Origin: Musa acuminata AAA Group
Taxonomy: Eukaryota > Streptophyta > Magnoliopsida > Zingiberales > Musaceae
Reading direction: 5' to 3'
NCBI RefSeq assembly: GCF_036884655.1
Contig: NC_088345.1
Span: 31,800,501 to 31,864,500 of the forward strand
DNA length: 64,000 bases
The notes under the pieces were generated by a model. It ran no database searches and was not told the origin of the DNA. It saw nothing but the letters and a program-made list of their open reading frames with translations. Position numbers and translations under genes: made by a program. Shown here piece after piece: positions 45,409-56,386 of the stretch (positions are counted from its first letter, which is position 1; each line of letters begins with the position of its first letter).

Positions 45409-46969
45409 TGTTGAATCTCATATTTTGATGATGAAACTAATTGATAAGTGTTTATATTTTAATCTGCATTTTGAGCGACGTAGGATGCTTCGATCAGGAT
45501 AAGACAATTAAAGCAGGAAAAATCATGTTGTGCCGGAGGAAAACATATCAGAAGACTAGATGTCGAGCGGGAGGATCGGTCGACGTATTGACAGAAGGCT
45601 TCGGGCCATGGATTCAGGCATTGGGCTAAGAAGAGCAGATATTGCACTAAGGATATCAGAATTGCGGAGTCAATTGGCCAATTGGGCAATAGGCCACAAG
45701 AGAGGACAATGCGTCGAAGAATCAGACGAAGCGTCGAGGGACCAATGACATATCAGACAATATGATTAATGCTTAGTATTAATTGTCTAGATCGAAATGT
45801 ATTTTTTCATGTGTAGGATTAACTATGATAGCAAGGCATAAAGCAAAACAAAGTCCCAAAGTCAAGAACGTGATTTCGTTAGGAGTTTGAGAGTTTATCA
45901 GAAGTTCAGCGGGAATCAATCGGGAAGTCCAGAGGCTTGCCATAGAAGCTCATTGGAACTCTCCAAGAAGATCATCGTAAAGTCCAGGAGCTTGTCAAGA
46001 GTCCACTGAAACATTGCTGAGAGATCGTCGGAAGTTCGCCGAAAGATTGCCAGAAGCTCACCAAAAGAAAACTTGACTTACGAACTCTGTTTAGCTTAGT
46101 AAATATCTTAAAATTTATAGTTATTATATAATTGAGATTAAAATAGGACAAACTCAATTAGGGGACAGTTGGGCCCAATTTTGGGCTGGTTGGGCCAAGA
46201 GAAAGACCCAAACAATGACCAAACAAGTGAAACCATCGTGGCACAGTCTCCGAGATTGTGTAAGGCGGTGGTACTGTCAGTCTGAGTGGTGATCCCGCCC
46301 AATACAGTCTTCTAGGCAGTGGTACAACCAGACTAGGCGGTGGTACCACCCAGTGTCAGACTACAGGCGGTGGTACCGCCTGTACCCTAAAATTTCGAGG
46401 GTTTGAATTTTGGGCTCCAAATTTGAATCTATTTGGGGCCTATAAATACCCTAGCTATTCCTGCATAGATTAATAAAAAAATATTGAATAAAACCCTATG
46501 ATTCTAAAGTTGTAAACTTTAGAAAGTTGAGTTCCCTCCTCCCAAAGCTTAAAGAGAGTTCTAAGGGAGGTGTGAGAGGGATACCTTGTAAAAGAGGGTT
46601 ATAAAAGGTTATCTCCTAAACCTGTGAAAATGAAAAGAGGAATGTAAAAGGGTAGTTAGTCTTCATCCATTGAAAGAAGACCGATATTGGATGTCGGTGC
46701 CCTCGATGGAAGAGGAATCGACGAAGAGAATGTAGGTCACGATGACCGAACTACTCTAAAATCTGGTTTGATTTTTCTTTGAGCAATTTACTTTAAATTG
46801 CAAACTATTTTACTTGCTTACTGCTTTCAATACTTTTTACGAACTCGCTTTCAAGTCAAGCATATTTTCGAGGTCGGTTTTGAACAAACAAGAAAATTTT
46901 AGTACCGACGTGATTTTTACCACTACACTAATTCACCCCCCCCTCTTAGTACCGACCCCATTCCTAACA
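45409..46969 (+). repeat. Family A (plus copy) 3' LTR
   Basis: Collinear with 40491-42096, about 45 bp shorter, with scattered substitutions. One palindrome unit and part of the 'cggaagttcg' array are missing (for example 'gagttcgtcggaagttcggac' region near 45900), which accounts for the length difference. Confidence 0.92.
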
Positions 46970-47120
46970 ATGACACAAACTCCTTCCGGCCAACGTCTGA
47001 TTCTTTCTACTTTAATCAAATTATCTTTCATTATCGAAGTTAGTTTTACGTCACTGAAACGTACATTAGATTATAACTTCTTCAATTGATTTCATCTTTA
47101 AAAAAATTTAATATTCAATA
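46970..47120 (-). repeat. Outer family A 5' LTR, last part
   Basis: After atgac the reversed LTR resumes ('acaaactccttccggccaac'), matches 10330-10481, and ends near ATATTCAATA at 47120. The next bases attat fit the probable target duplication of the whole nest. Confidence 0.8.
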
Positions 47121-47199
47121 ATTATAATTTATTGAAAATCAACTACATCTTATTAAAAAGATATTAATTCTTCTCCCTTCGGTGAAAGCTTATATAGAC

Positions 47200-47880
47200 A
47201 TGGCCAAGTCTTGAACTCCGAGCTACATAAACTCCGTGCAACTGAAAAATCTATGCACAGACATCTTCGGTTGAAATTGAGTGATGCAAATTCCATTTAC
47301 ATTTTTCAATCTTTGTACTCGTAGAAGTCGCAACTCCATGCTCTCCTTGGTGGACTCCAGTGATAACATCTTATAGGAGATCAAATTTGTGAAGAGGCTA
47401 TCAAATAACTTTAAATTGACCCTTATGCAACTCATCTCTGCTAAGGTTATTGAGGAGATTATCTTCTAATCTAATTCGGATAAGGTGATTTTAAGACTTA
47501 TTTCTATGTATCTTATTGGTATATTATTGAGCATGATGTTATTGCTGTAATTAATAATTTATTTATCTCGGGAAAGCTATACGGAGAGGTAAATATTACC
47601 CCTCTTATTTTTATCACTAAGAAAAAGAACCCTGGTTTCAGGCCTCTTCCAATTTGGAAAGTCTTCTATTATTTCATATCTAAGTTTATCTTAAATAGAC
47701 TGTTACGAATACTTCATGATATCGATGTAAATCAGTATACTTTCTTGAAAAGATGATTAATTTATTAAAATATTACTTTGTGTCATGAGATTATACACAA
47801 CTATAATCTCAACAAAGGATATTCAAGAATGAGTTTAAAGATTGACCTTCATAAGACATATGACTTATTGGGGTTTCCTT
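47200..47880 (+). pseudogene. LINE (L1-type) reverse transcriptase fragment
   Basis: Shifting plus-strand frames give ordered L1-type pieces: SDANSIYIFQSLYSR (about 47268-47315, the pre-RT segment), TKKKNPGFRPL (about 47620), and HEIIHNYNLNKGYSRM then SLKIDLHKTYD (47781-47865), the RT block with the first catalytic Asp. Several stops and frameshifts. No 5' or 3' LINE ends, poly-A tail or target duplication could be set, so it is an old remnant lying outside the nest. Confidence 0.75.
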
Positions 47881-49420
47881 TTATATGTTTTAGTGCTTCA
47901 CTTGTCCATTTTGCTTCTTCTCTCCTTTTTTTTTTTTTAACTCTTCTTGTCCTCTCTACTTGATTGTCTCTTTGTTATTTTATTATTGTTCTTTGCGGAA
48001 GATGTTGCGAGGGAAGAGTTGTTTCAGATATGTGCTTCCAACAAAACATCACACATAAGAGTAATTAGATTTGCCTATGGGCTGAGTCTCCATCGTAATA
48101 AACGTCTTTTTGTGTTATACTTTGCGGTAAGAATAATTTAGAGCTATGTTATACTCGTACCATCACAATTGTAAAATGAAATTCCAAGGATGCAAAATAA
48201 TTAATTAATTTTATAAGTCCAACCCATGATACTTTATGTTATTTGAATAATAATATTGAGATAGCTTTGTAAAATTAATAGAAAGTATAGGAAAATAAAT
48301 ACTTTCATTATTGAGTGGATACAAAATGAGTACTTTCACGTTAAGCAAATAAATATTTTGATAATAGATAAAATAATAAATAACTATTTAAAATAGTATG
48401 AACATATGCTTATGAGACCCATAAATATTATAGTAAAATGCAAAATAAGCATGAGAAGGGGTAGTTGGAGATCTAAAATGAGTTTATTAGAAATTACAAA
48501 TAAAAATATAACTACTATTAAATTAACTAAGAGTATGAATGTTTACATGGCTCAATATCCGTAAATGATTCATTTATCCGATCTCAAATAATTAGGACAT
48601 TGCATAGATTAGGATTGACTTCACAGTGGCATCACTCATTTCCATTTCTTTTCCTTTTAATTTGTCTCTTCTTTGTTTTCTTTTTTTACCAAATATTTTT
48701 GGTGGAAGATTACAGTGCAGAAAAGAAGTGTTTATATAGGAAGTCAATAAAACTCTACAGGTTTTATAAGGACTAGGTAGGTAGGTTGATGAAATCTTAA
48801 AATAAGTTAATTTAACCAGGCATGGTGATTCAGATTAACTGTTCTTACAGATGCTAACTCCATCCTAATGGTGTGGATCCTGTCATAATATTTTTTTTCC
48901 TTTCGATAAAGTTATCATGTGATTATATCACCCTAAAAAAATATGGTGTCTCTTGCCTTTTGTAACATAAAAGAAAGAAAAAAGGAATAAAACATATATG
49001 GCACATTAGGAATATGCCCATGTCATGTTTCATTATGCCCACTTTAGAAACTCAATACATATAGAATGAAGAAATCAGACCACAAAAGGGAGAATGAAGA
49101 GCGTCAGATGTTAAATTGCAGTTATGTCTTATGCTGATGAGAACCACAAGAAGGAATAATTGCTAGGCAAAGCATTTAAAACCTCTGAAATCAGTATAAA
49201 ATGACACAGGCTGAATGGGAGGACTCTTTCCATCTTCCATTAAAGAAGGTCTAACCTCAAAGAGAGATCATCATGATCAATGGATAAAGATGCATTCAAC
49301 TTTTATCAAACAATTAATAAAAGGAAGGTTCGTATATCACACTCTTCACAACAACAAAAAAGAAGAAAAGAGAGATAAAAATATTTTTTATCACACCCAC
49401 TCAGTGAAATAGTTGGTCAA
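47881..49420. other. AT-rich stretch without recognised gene or repeat
   Basis: About 1.5 kb with pyrimidine-rich tracts (47915-47960, 48630-48690) and short open frames on both strands (47947-48141, 49215-49412) that show no domain signature. It matches none of the other elements in the window by eye. It may be low-copy sequence or an unfamiliar repeat. Confidence 0.45.
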
Positions 49421-49639
49421 GCATTAACGTGTTAAACATGTTGAGATTCCCTTCCAGAAAGACCACACTAATTGTTTAAAGAACATATAAAATGATAGCA
49501 TCGTCTTCTTTTTTGAAGTTTTAGTTAGTTTGTTTAAGATAGTGAGTCTCATAAGCATGTTAGAAAAGCGATAGAGAAAAAAATTACAGAAATTGATTAC
49601 TGATGTAGACATTCGATTAATAAGGTAGATAGCAGTTTG

Positions 49640-50185
49640 AAAGGTTGTTGTCTAAAAAGTTAAAGATATGAAAGCCTGATGTAGAAGTGTGAGTCCAGTT
49701 TCTACTATATGTCGATGTTTGTGTTCGGCAAAGCTAACTAGTTGAAGAGTATGCGTAGGAGACTTAAGATGTTGGATTCCACAAGCTAAGAGATAGGATG
49801 CCAGGGCTTGATATTCACCGCCACCATTAGAGTAGACCATTTTGATGGTAGATTGAAAATGATTTTCGACCAACTTCCGCAAGGTAGGAAAGATGATGGA
49901 AACATCAGATTTATGGTGAAGAGGATATATCCATGTATACTTAGTGAAGTGATATACAAAAATGACATAAAATCTAAATTTATCAAAAGATAGAATTGAA
50001 GTAGGACCCCAAACATCAGTATAAATAATTTCAAATGGTTTAGAAGAGGAAATGGAAGATGAGCCAAAAAGACTGCTGATGACTCTTATTACTAAGACAT
50101 GCATCACAATGCATTATAGAATTAGTGGATTTAAAAATAAGAAGAGAGTAATGAGAAAATAATTTTTGCTTAATAAGGGATGAGG
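49640..50185 (-). pseudogene. Copia integrase fragment (fifth copia type)
   Basis: 49652-50107 reads the integrase core: IIYTDVWGPTSILSFDKFRF (first Asp), YVIFVYHFTKYTWIYPLHHK, then VYSNGGGEYQAL, where the second catalytic Asp is Asn. Upstream (50110-50185) a broken GAG-pre-integrase (GHPSSLIKQKL, HCDACL) is readable. The TDVWGP wording differs from HSDVC and HTDIC of the other copias here, so it is a distinct family. Cut off at 50190 by a family A LTR. No other part of the element is recognised; 49421-49639 is unassigned. Confidence 0.83.
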
Positions 50186-50189
50186 GATG

Positions 50190-51824
50190 ACCAAGTCGGC
50201 ACTAAGAGAGGGGGTGAATTAGTGCAATGATAAAATCACATCTTCAAAAACTTTCATACGATAAAATCTGTTTACGTTGAAAATGATTTTAGAAACTTAA
50301 CATAAAAGCACACATTTATAAAGTGAATGCAGTAGGTAAGTAAAGATTCAATTTGCAGTATGTAAATAGTAGGAAGTAAATGCAAACCAGATTTTAGAGT
50401 GGTTCGGTCGTCGTGACCTACATCTACTTCACCGATTCCTCTTCCATCAAGGCCACCGGTATCCACTATCAATCTTCCTTCAATAGACGAAGACCAATGA
50501 CCTTTTACACCCCTCTTCTCCTTTTCATGAGTTTAGGAGACAACACTTACAAGCACTCACACTCCTCTTATAGAATTCTAAACTTAAAGTGGAGGAGGGA
50601 ATTTCTAAAGAGATTGTAATAGTATTTTATCACTTTTGAATACTCTGTGCTTATATCTTTTAACCAGGGATGAGAGGCGTATTTATAGGCTTTAAGTTGA
50701 TTCAAACTTAGAGCCTAAAAATATCTCATCCTGGGATTCCCGAGCACGAGTGGTACCACCGCCTATGCTTGGTGGTACCACCGCTAGTGTCAGTCTGACA
50801 CTAACACTGCACTATGTAGTACCACCGCCTCGGGGGCTGTGCTAGGCAGTGCCACCGCCCAGACTAGCGGTGCCACCGCCCAAACTAGCGGTGCCACTAC
50901 TTGGCACCCTGCTAGGGGCGGTACAATTGCCTAGACTAGCGGTACCATCGCCTGACATAGTCTCGGAGATTGTTCCATGATGGTGTCACCTCTTGGGGTA
51001 CTGTTTGGGCCTCTTATTGGGCCCAACACAATCCTCATGGGCCTAGCTAACCCCTAATTAGGTTGGCCCAAATCCAAATCTAATTACATACTAACTACGA
51101 TTCATAAGACATTTACTAAGCTAAACAAGTCCTTATGTCTTGGTTTCTTCCGGTGAGCTTTCAGCGATCTTCCGGAGAACTTCCGATGATCTCTCGGCAA
51201 TGTTCCGACGGACTCCCGGCAAGCTCCTAGACTTCACGACGATCTTCTTGGCGAGTTCTGATGAGCTTCTTTGGTAAGCTTTGAGACTTCTCGGCTAGTT
51301 CCGATAAAACTTTCGACGAACCTCTGGACTTTCAACGAACTCTCGAACTCTCAACGAAATCACATCCTTGACTCTAGGACTTCATTTTGTTTCATGCCTT
51401 GCTATAATAGTTAATCCTGTACATGTAAAAATACACTTTGATCTATACAATTAATACAAACCATTAATCATGTTGTATGGCATGTCATTGGTCCCTCGAC
51501 GCTTCGTCCGATTCTTCGATGCATCGTCTTCTCTTGTGACCTATTGCCCAATCAGCCAGTTGACTCCGCAACTCCGATATCCTCGGTGTAATATCTGCTC
51601 TTCTTGGCCCAATGCTCGAATCCATGGCCCGAAGCCTTCTGTCGATACATCGACCGATCCTCCGGCCCGTTGTCCAATCTTCTGACATGTTTTCCCCCAG
51701 CACAACATGATTCTTCCTGCTTTAATTGTCTTATCCTGATCGAAGCATCCTGCATCACTCAAAACGTAGATTAAATCATAAACAATTATCAATTGGTTTC
51801 ATCATCAAAATATGAGATTCAACA
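50190..51824 (-). repeat. Family A 3' LTR (third copy)
   Basis: Ends GAGATTCAACA followed by ATCTCCCC. Contains about nine GGTACC/GGTGCC-centred near-palindromes at 50745-50960, TATTTATA at 50680-50687, and the 'ttccgRcgaRct' array at about 51145-51345. Confidence 0.87.
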
Positions 51825-53817
51825 ATCTCCCCATTTTTTATGATGACAACTAATTAATGACATAGTTAACCTTAACTCTCGGAGTTTAAACAAACTCCCC
51901 CTATCAATATGCTATATTGATAGAAACTTTTGGATTCAAAATCCAAGCAACACATCATGATTAAATCATACATAACATCAACATATTTCTCCTCCTTTGT
52001 CGTCAACAAAAAGGAGAAGTTCTAACTATCAAGTGTTTGTGATATTCAAATTTAGATCATTGCATAATAAACATAATTTCCAATTTTATCATTATGCAGC
52101 AATAATTTTACAACATTTTAAAACATGCATGCTAGCAATTTTGAGATATTCAAGAAGGTAATTTTTGCTTTTTAAAATATGCAAGTTAGCAATCTTTGCT
52201 TCTCTTTTGAGATGAGCAAGCTAATATATTTTTGCATCTTTTTGACTTATGCAAGCTAACAAGTTTGCCTCTTTTCATGATGTGTGTGCTAGAAATTCTT
52301 TCTCCCCCTTTGTCATTGGCAAAAAGAGAGGAATAACAAAACAATGGTATAATTAATTAATTTTTAAATTATGACAAAAATAAAGGATCATTCTTATTTT
52401 AAAATGTCATAATTGAGATAAATTTAATTCAAGTCAATGTAATTTTAATCATGATTCTCATACATGATATGCAATACATCCAATACATCATTATAATAAA
52501 ATCACAAGTATTGCATGCATCATTTTTGAATAAACTAGCAACTTTGCTTCCTAGAATGTTTTTCTCCTTGCAATTTGTGAGTTAGTAAATTTTACACATG
52601 AAAGTTGACAAGATTTTTGCATCTTTTTTTTATGAGCAAGTATTTTACTTCTTCTTGAAAGATGCAAGCTAGTAAGCTAGCAAAATTTGCACCCCCTATG
52701 TCATTGTCAAATAGAAAGGAAGAATACAATGTTGTGATTCTTTTCACTTTACAACAATTTTGAATCATGACAAAGGTAGAGTATCAACCTTATTTCAATA
52801 TGTTTATGAATAATTATAGTTTCAATTTGCAATATGCATAATTTTAAAACTTTACATTTCATTTTTCATGTATGATACCAAAATATAATATCATCATTAC
52901 ATGCATGATTCCAAATCATCATTCTAGAGTATTATTTTAGAAAATGATAATTATTAATTTTCATATTATTTCAAAAAATCATAGTGTTGCATGCATTTTT
53001 ATTCAAGGGAAAAATCATAGTGTCGTATGCATCATTCCAAAACATTTCAAGTCATACAAGCCATAAATACAAAGAAATCATGTCATGAAGGATAAGATCA
53101 ATTAAATACCAAAAGACATGATTCATATAGTAAATCTCTTTTTTAAATAAATAACAAAAAGAATTCTTAGAAGATCATGATATAGATATAATTCATTCAA
53201 TCTTGTACGAGAACAAGATATTAATTCATGTATATAAAATCTCTCAATTCATTATGAATTATAAAAATTATAATTCAAAAAAAAAAATCATGATTCATTT
53301 AGAAAATTTTCTTCTTTAGAAAATGAAAAGAAGAAACATGGGAGATCAAATAAGAGATTTTGATTCATAAAAGATTTCATGTTACAAATCTCAAAAAATC
53401 AAGATAAAACTTATTCAAATTCAAATCGTCACATTAAAATCATTTTCAAGAGATTCAAAAAAAATATAGATAGATTCATTAATCACTCCTTTTTGAAAAT
53501 TGATAGAGTAGAGAAAAAAAAAAATTTCAAGGAGAAAGCTTTCCTCTTTTTAGTATTTTAATTCATATGATTGATTTCCCAAATAAAAATATGTATTATG
53601 TTTAAAACCGAAAGTACAAGATTTATTATGACAAAGTTCAATAAGGCATTAATCACCGAGAAATCATCATTCATAATTTTAAATCTAAAACCATTTAACA
53701 TGATTTCAAATTAATATGCTCACGTGTTTGTATGAAAACCTTCCATCTTATTTAAAACCAAAAAAGTAACATTTCATCATAATAAAAATCGATAATCCAT
53801 AAATCACAAGAATCATC
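51825..53817 (-). other. Family A 3' interior (third copy)
   Basis: AT-rich, non-coding, with 'gcaagctagcaa', 'cccctttgtcattg' and similar phrases shared with 10482-11841 and the inverse of 43400-45400. No frames of note. Confidence 0.72.
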
Positions 53818-54013
53818 TGCTAGTCATAGGTGCCCAACAAGCCAATCACGTGAGTGATGGCACGTGTGACTTGAATAAGAATCTTTTTGCTTATTATATT
53901 TTGGCGTATATCACTTTATAACTATTGCATATGTGCATATATATATTATGATGTCCTTGGATTTGTGCAATGAGAATCGGATCGTGATGAGATCATGATA
54001 ATGAGATTGATTC
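53818..54013 (+). repeat. Fragment of copia-1-type LTR
   Basis: 196 bp from TGCTAGTCATAGGTG through 'gatgtccttggatttgtgc' to 'gagattgattca', matching the first part of 7902-9432. It begins exactly at the LTR start but breaks off into copia-3 sequence at about 54014. Confidence 0.9.
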
Positions 54014-54895
54014 ATTGAGAACATGTTCTCAATTGAGAACATTAGATAAAGTACTTGGTGGTTAGAGAAAGAGTCCAGAAACAGCAAGTGTCAATTGAGA
54101 ACTTGAGCACCACTATGATGATTATTGATTCATTGACAAAAACCTTACAGTGTAAAATATTCAAAGAACATGTTCTTAGAATGGGGCTTGTGAGCAAGTC
54201 ATAAAGGATATAGTGATGCATGTTTATGTGGATGCTATTATTGATATTCTTCTTGCTTAATTAAAGTTATATGTTTCTGTTATCCTATTTACATTTATGT
54301 TTATGCATATTATGGTTGAATGTAATAACAGGATTATCTTGACAAGATAAATTACAGGAATCATTATGGACTATATTAGGAAAGACTAACAATGTTATAA
54401 TACATAGAAGGGAGTATGATATTGATGAAATACAACCGCTATGACTCTCATTGATAGTTGGACTTAATATAGTATTATTATATTTATTGGACTTATTGGC
54501 TTATTTTAAAAAGCATAACTATGTATAAAATGCTTTTCAAAATTCTTTGGAATCCAATTAGGTAAAATTGTTTTTCAAACAAATTTTGTTTTGTTTATTT
54601 TGATTTTAAATATCTCTTTTATATCTTATCAATTAATGGGCCAAGTGGGAGAATGTTAGATTTTATGACCCTTTTATAATTGGATAAGATATATAACTAA
54701 TTGGGTTCTGTTGAAATATTTTAGCCAATATAATGGAAGTCCACTTACGGAACGATTCCTCGGGAGATAACCTTGATGGGAGGAAATCTCCTGAGAGGCT
54801 GAGAGAACGTTGATGTTAGCATGCATACACGTACAAATGTACCTTTTTGTTGAGGGATTTCAGTTTTTCTACTCAACTCTCTCCCCAAAAACCCT
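54014..54895 (+). mobile_element. Copia-3 3' end, plus-strand fragment
   Basis: Carries the RNase H tail (to the 'gggcttgtgagcaagtcataa' stop near 54203), the 3' untranslated part, a purine tract AAGTGGGAGAA (54643-54653) and the LTR start TGTTAGATTTTATGACCC at 54654. It is the mirror of 55160-55760 on the minus strand, so it forms the left arm of a large inverted repeat. Confidence 0.85.
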
Positions 54896-55760
54896 CTCCC
54901 CTAAAATTCATCAATCGGAGAAAAGATCTAATGGAGAGGTGCGTCTGTACATGTATACGTGCTAACGTCAACGTTCTCTCAGCCTCCTAGAGGTCCTATC
55001 CTTTTATAGGCGAGAACAGGATCTATGATAAGATCTCAAGAGATTTCCTCCCATCAAGGTTATCTCCCGAGGGCTTCTATTATATTGGCTAAAATATTTC
55101 AACGGAACCCAATTAGTTATATATCTTATCCAATTATAAAAGGGCCACAAAATCTAATATTTTCTCACTTGGCCCATTAATTGATAAGATATAAAAGAGA
55201 TATTCAAAATCAAAATAAATAAAATAAAATTTATTTGAAAAATAATTTTACCTAATTGGATTCCAAAGAATCTTGAAAAACATTTTATACATGGCCATAA
55301 TTTTTTAAAATAAGCCAATAAGTCCAATAAACATAATAATACTATATTAAGTCCAACTATCAATGCGAGTCATAACGGTTGTACTTCATTAATGTCATAC
55401 TTCCTTCTATGTACTATAACATTATTAGTCTTTCCTAATATAATCCATAATGACCCTTGTAATTTATCTTGTCAAGATAATCCTATTATTACATTCAACC
55501 ATAATATGCATAAACATAAATGTAAATAGGATAGCAGAAACAGATAACTTTGATTAAGCAAAAAAAATGTCAATAATAGCATCCACATAAACATGCATCA
55601 CCATATCCTTTATGACTTGCTCATAAGCCCCATTCTAAGAACATGTTCTTTGAATATTTTACACTGTAAGACTTTTGTCAATGGATCATCAATCATCATA
55701 GTGGTGCTCAAGTTCTCAATTGACACTTGCTGTTTCTGGACTCTTTCTCTAACCACCAAA
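54043..55760. repeat. Large inverted repeat of two copia-3 3' ends
   Basis: Left arm about 54043-54843, right arm about 54941-55760, spacer about 100 bp. Matching landmarks: 'cctcgggagataaccttg' against 'caaggttatctcccgagg', and 'cagaaacagcaagtgtcaat' against 'attgacacttgctgtttctg'. The arms differ by scattered substitutions and small indels (for example an extra 50 bp near 54995-55045). Confidence 0.88.
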
Positions 55761-56386
55761 TACTTTATCTCAATGTGCTTGGAACCACTAGAGTACTTGC
55801 TATTCTTAAAGAAGAAAACTGCTGCAGTGTTATCACAAAATATCTTTAGCGGCCTGACAATTGAGTCAACCACACCAAGTCTTGAGATGAAATTTTACAA
55901 CCATAAAGCTTGATTTGTGACCTCAAAGCATGCCATAAATTTAGCTTCTATTGTTGATTATGCAATAAGCGATTGCTTTACATTTTTCCAAGAAATTGTC
56001 CCACCAACTAACATAAATACAAATCCTGAAGTGGACTTCCTACTATCGAGGTAATTTGCAAAATCAGCATTTGAATATCCTATCACTTCAAGTTGATCTG
56101 ATCTCTTGTATGTGAGCATATAATCTTTCGTCCCTTACAAATATCTCATTACTTTCTTTGCAGCTTTCCAATGTTCTATTCTTGAGTTGCTTTGGTATCT
56201 TCCCAACATTGCAACTGCAAAACTGATATTTGGTCTCGTACAGGTTTGAGCATATAATAGACTTCCAACTACGCACCCATAAGAAATATTCTTCATTTGA
56301 TTCTTTTCTAAGTCATTTCCTGGGCACTGGTTTTGACTAAATTTTTCACCTCTAGTAATAGGAGGTACATCATTGGCTGAGCAAAG
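55580..56386 (-). pseudogene. Copia-3 RNase H
   Basis: 55610-55873 covers the C-terminal part (FCDNTAAVFFFKNSKYSSGS, KHIEIKYLVVRERV, DDPLTK), with the Asp of the CDN motif and the His of KHI present. 56088-56276 holds the linker between RT and RNase H. Stops near 55890 and 55990 break the frame. Confidence 0.85.

Larger units (their letters stand above)
40491..46969 (+). mobile_element. Second family A element (gag-only), + strand, complete
   Basis: 6.5 kb with LTRs 40491-42096 (1606 bp) and 45409-46969 (1561 bp), primer site ATTGGTATCAGAGCC at 42097, purine tract AAAAAGGGAGAGAT (45395-45408) and a perfect target duplication atgac (40486-40490, 46970-46974). It inserted into the LTR of a family A element in opposite orientation. 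The interior has a gag remnant (42190-43231) and then about 2.2 kb of AT-rich sequence with no pol motif. It is therefore non-autonomous: larger than a TRIM, and unlike a typical LARD it keeps gag. Confidence 0.92.
299..47120 (-). mobile_element. Outermost family A LTR element (gag-only), split by five insertions
   Basis: On the minus strand this element runs 5' LTR (39480-40490 plus 46975-47120), truncated interior (39427-39479, 15070-16553, 10482-11841) and 3' LTR (9438-10481 plus 299-508). The interior encodes only a copia-type gag remnant; no protease, integrase or RT is visible in it. Flanking 5-bp repeats attgt/attat differ at one base, as expected for an old insertion. Inserts were recognised by their own LTRs and target duplications, and removing them rejoins sequence that matches the other family A copies at 40491-46969 and 50190-53817. 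The primer site, leader and gag N terminus are deleted next to the 5' LTR (junction near 39480). The family name is mine. Confidence 0.78.
50190..53817 (-). mobile_element. Third family A copy, 3' part only
   Basis: Minus strand: 3' LTR 50190-51824 and 3' interior 51825-53817. The LTR start at 50190 lacks the TGTTAGGAATG end by about 12 bases. The interior stops at 53817, where a copia-1-type LTR begins, so gag and the 5' LTR are absent. This LTR is the long form (about 1.63 kb) like the 40491 copy, with both arrays. Confidence 0.83.

Noticed and set aside
49215..49412. 65-codon frame in the unassigned island
   Set aside because: Lys/His-rich with no domain, no intron or homologue evidence; left unannotated.
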